A stretch of 6,456 nt of DNA from Syntrophaceae bacterium (GTDB taxonomy: Bacteria > Desulfobacterota > Syntrophia > Syntrophales > UBA2185), in assembly GCA_017885225.1 (NCBI GenBank), contig JAFNGM010000104.1, forward strand, positions 1 to 6,456. Direction: 5' to 3'. The notes beneath the pieces were generated by a model that was not told where the DNA came from, did no database searches, and was given only the letters and a program-made list of their open reading frames with translations. The translations under genes were made by a program, and so were the position numbers. Within the stretch, counting starts at the first letter, position 1; each line of letters starts with the position of its first letter. Below, piece after piece: positions 4,811 to 6,456 of the stretch.

Positions 4811-5690
4811 TATTTTGGTACGATTAAGGATTACTGATTATACTATTGAACTTAATGCAGATGTTGGATTTTGATGACTACAAGGAAGAAAGAAAGCCGT
4901 TAACCCATCTCCATCCGGCAAGTTCGCAGCACCTGCTTTCTAAGATTTTCTAAAATTTTTCAGCGACGACTTTTTATATACTCAGATCATGCAAGGGAAG
5001 ACGGGGTTGCTGGTAGGGTCCCCTTTTTTCAAGGCGAGTAATACGCAAAGACTTTATATAGAGGAGGCTCCATACCCCTCATGTTGCGTTTTCTGGGTCT
5101 ATACCGGCCTCCTATAAAAGCATTCTTTTCCCTGGTGGGTTGCGAGATAGGCCAGAACGCCTGTTATTTATCCACATCACAGTCCTACATTGGCGCCAAC
5201 AATCAAACGGTGACGGGTAAAGGTAAGACCAGGGGTAAGGGAGATCGTTGCTCCTGGATGGATATAGTAGGGTTCATAGGCAAAAGGCTTCATGGACAGA
5301 GAGGAACGTTCACCGAATCAAGGACAGGACGGCAGCGGATTGTTCCAACTGGGGCAGCATAGGAAGCCACAGCGGGGTAAACGAACTATAAGTAAGTTGG
5401 GGGGTCATAATATGGATATGGACAGCAACAGGGATGATGGAAGCTATACTCAGCGGGATGAAAAATCTTCAGCGTCACCTTGTCCTTAGAGCGTTTCCAA
5501 CTTCTAAACTTACCACGCAAGGGTAGGTGTTTTCAGGAAAGTTGGGGTCAGTATGAGGATAAAAATGACCGGTGAATCCAATATATGGGGGTATTTATGG
5601 GGGTATGTCAAACCTTGCCAATAATATATAATTAAAGATAATAATGAGTTATATTGTGAATTTGATAGACCTCATCCCTCCAGAATTCAA
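4811..5690. other. Long region without a recognisable gene
   Basis: Several open frames exist on the plus strand. The longest, 5081-5362, has 93 codons and an AGGAGG 13 nt upstream. None shows a family motif, and the composition (basic, glycine-rich runs such as GKGKTRGKGD) looks incidental. Structure seen: TATAgaGGAGGC at 5056-5067 facing GCCTCCTATA at 5107-5116; a hairpin GGAG-ATCGTTG-CTCC inside CCAGG/CCTGG near 5229-5257; AAGTTGG/CCAACTT/AAGTTGG at 5394, 5497 and 5539; and a tandem TATGGGGGTAT at 5584. GGGG...CCCCTTTTTT at about 5003-5028 is a poor terminator candidate. I read the stretch as decayed or non-coding sequence. Confidence 0.35.
5584..5606 (+). repeat. Tandem 11-bp repeat TATGGGGGTAT
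   Basis: Two exact copies, at 5584-5594 and 5596-5606, with a 12-bp period. The G5 runs stand out in an AT-rich surrounding. Closely spaced direct repeats of this kind can be protein-binding sites, such as recombinase arm sites. No integrase or tRNA gene is in the window to support that. Confidence 0.5.
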
Positions 5691-5737
5691 AAAGGGGACA
5701 GGCAATTTTATGAGAGAAAAAATAGTCTGTCCCCTTT
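5691..5737. repeat. REP-like long hairpin (AAAGGGGACAG ... CTGTCCCCTTT)
   Basis: An 11-bp perfect inverted repeat, 5691-5701 with 5727-5737, continues inward through a G-U pair and one mismatch to give a stem of about 19 bp (5691-5709 with 5719-5737) around a 9-nt loop. Palindromes with a GGGGACAG arm and a T-rich inner stem look like repetitive extragenic elements mobilised by Y1-type (RAYT/IS200-like) transposases. That link is my recollection of similar sequences, not a search result. No such transposase is present here. Confidence 0.7.
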
Positions 5738-5749
5738 CCCTCAAAAATC

Positions 5750-5941
5750 ATGTCACTTGCTGAAGCAAAAATCAAAAAATAGGCGGGAATTAAGAAAACT
5801 CCAGGATCGCACAAGGGGCGGCAGGGTAGCCAGCAAACCGAAAGATGGCTTTTAAAAATTGATGATGTCAGGAAGTACGCCACGGAAAATGGCGAAAAAA
5901 TTATAGACATGACAAGGAAGGCCCCTGTATCGGAAGAATAG
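5750..5941 (+). pseudogene. Coding fragment interrupted by an in-frame amber codon
   Basis: From ATG 5750 the frame reads MSLAEAKIKK, then TAG (5780-5782), then 52 open codons to TAG at 5939-5941. The part after the first TAG includes KKTPGSHKGRQGS and ERWLLKIDDVRKYATENGEK, with protein-like composition. The TPGS-basic turn followed by W.LKIDDV.KYA resembles the wing and final helix of excisionase/MerR-type helix-turn-helix proteins (HTH_17-like). That is a low-confidence suggestion. No ribosome site precedes the ATG, and no alternative start follows the TAG except an ATG near the end (5915). It is most likely the end of a decayed gene lying between the REP-like hairpin and the broken rpoD copy. 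Confidence 0.35.
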
Positions 5942-5955
5942 GAGAAGACGACAAA

Positions 5956-6456
5956 CATCAATTCCCGGCTAAACTCGAGAAATTCCTTGGATACTTCCGC
6001 TAAAATTTCCGCGCTCACTGATCCCGAAACGCATACGGAGAACCTTTTCCTCCCGCGGTGTCAGGGTCGACAGGATCTTCCGGGTCTGTTCCGATAGATC
6101 CATACTAATCGTGGCCTCCGAAGGCGACATGAATTTCTTGTCTTCAATAAAATCGCCAAGATGGCTGTCCTCCTCCTCCCCGATGGGCGTCTCCAGCGAG
6201 ATAGGTTCTTTCACAATTTTCAGAACCTTCTGGACCTTTTCCAGCGGATACTCCATCTTGTTTGCGATTTCCTCGGGATTGGGTTCCCGTCCCAGCTCGT
6301 GGGCGAGATACCTGGAGGTTCTGATGAGCTTGTTGATCATCTCGTTCATGTGCACCGGAATCCGGATGGTCCTCGCCTGATCGGTGATGGCGCGAGTGAT
6401 CGCCTGCCGGATCCACCAGGAGGCATAGGTAGCAAATTTATAGCCCCGCTGGTACT
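5956..6456 (-). pseudogene. rpoD: rpoD-like group-1 sigma-70 factor, 3' part, disrupted in region 4.2
   Basis: The gene enters from the right edge (5' end outside the window), and 161 codons are readable to a TAG at 5971-5969. Starting at [20 protein letters not shown] it has sigma regions 2.3-2.4 with [19 protein letters not shown]. Region 3 follows ([20 protein letters not shown], then [20 protein letters not shown]). Region 4.1 is [15 protein letters not shown]. After that, GEKSDHTLEEVG-type sequence is expected but the frame reads [17 protein letters not shown] shifted frame over 6009-5956 reads ILAEVSKEF...SRELM, a degraded match to the region 4.2 helix-turn-helix (tLeEVgkeF..tReri), and similarity then ends. 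The product could not contact a -35 element. A cell needs an intact principal sigma factor, so this should be a second, broken copy. A sequencing error alone would not explain the loss of everything after 5956. Confidence 0.85.

Noticed and set aside
4981..5120. c-di-GMP (GEMM) riboswitch suggested by ACGCAAAG and a nearby GGTTGC
   Set aside because: The order and spacing of the conserved blocks do not fit the aptamer on either strand, and no gene follows.
5081..5362. 93-codon plus-strand ORF as a real gene
   Set aside because: AGGAGG is 13 nt from the ATG, which is too far. The protein has no recognisable motif, and overlapping frames are equally open. Left as part of the unassigned region.
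5292..5489. 65-codon plus-strand ORF overlapping 5081-5362
   Set aside because: Highly charged, low-complexity composition, no ribosome site, and it overlaps another doubtful frame.
5632..6018. 128-codon minus-strand ORF as an independent gene
   Set aside because: Its first 20 codons are the frameshifted rpoD remnant, and the rest is antisense to the amber-interrupted fragment and the REP-like hairpin.

Overview
The window looks like accessory or degraded chromosomal sequence from a Gram-negative bacterium, most plausibly a deltaproteobacterium (Desulfobacterota/Syntrophales-like). This is inferred from four things seen together: a lipobox protein of the DUF4136 type, a PilZ (c-di-GMP) protein, a PEP-CTERM-type anchor, and a group-1 sigma-70 fragment of deltaproteobacterial flavour. 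No taxonomic search was possible. Most of the window is AT-rich intergenic DNA and gene remnants. The only full-length genes seen with confidence are one transposase, one ribbon-helix-helix protein and one PilZ protein.

Layout, left to right. (1) 1-400: a minus-strand gene for a short DUF4136-like lipoprotein (58 aa, about a third of the usual length). It has a strong sigma-70 promoter and Shine-Dalgarno, and it runs directly into a terminator. (2) 400-1111: an AT-rich leader, then a plus-strand 96-aa ORF of uncertain family with a faint resemblance to trypsin-like peptidases. Its reading appears to continue in another frame up to the edge of an insertion sequence. (3) 1112-3095: an IS1634-type (IS4 superfamily) element with 14-bp perfect inverted repeats and an intact-looking DDE transposase on the minus strand. 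(4) 3096-3747: a 650-bp gene-free region rich in small dyads and repeats. It ends in a promoter with an operator-like palindrome upstream of the ribbon-helix-helix gene. (5) 3748-4580: the ribbon-helix-helix regulator, then a PilZ protein with an N-terminal four-cysteine cluster. (6) 4598-4810: a compact unit made of a perfect CRP-type box, a well-placed -10 hexamer, a 27-codon ORF that is essentially an isolated PEP-CTERM anchor, and a strong intrinsic terminator. (7) 4811-5690: no recognisable gene, only a few repeats. (8) 5691-6456: a long REP-like hairpin, a plus-strand coding fragment interrupted by an in-frame amber codon, and the 3' part of a minus-strand rpoD-like gene. The rpoD-like gene loses its frame in region 4.2 and runs off the right edge.

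The two regulatory genes (ribbon-helix-helix and PilZ) and the CRP-controlled PEP-CTERM unit lie in a row on the plus strand and could belong to one surface or exopolysaccharide programme. That link is inference from adjacency and from what these families do. I do not see a complete undescribed multi-gene system. The strongest candidates for a closer look are the free-standing PEP-CTERM anchor with its own promoter and terminator, the dyad-rich region upstream of the ribbon-helix-helix gene, and the broken rpoD copy beside a REP-like hairpin.
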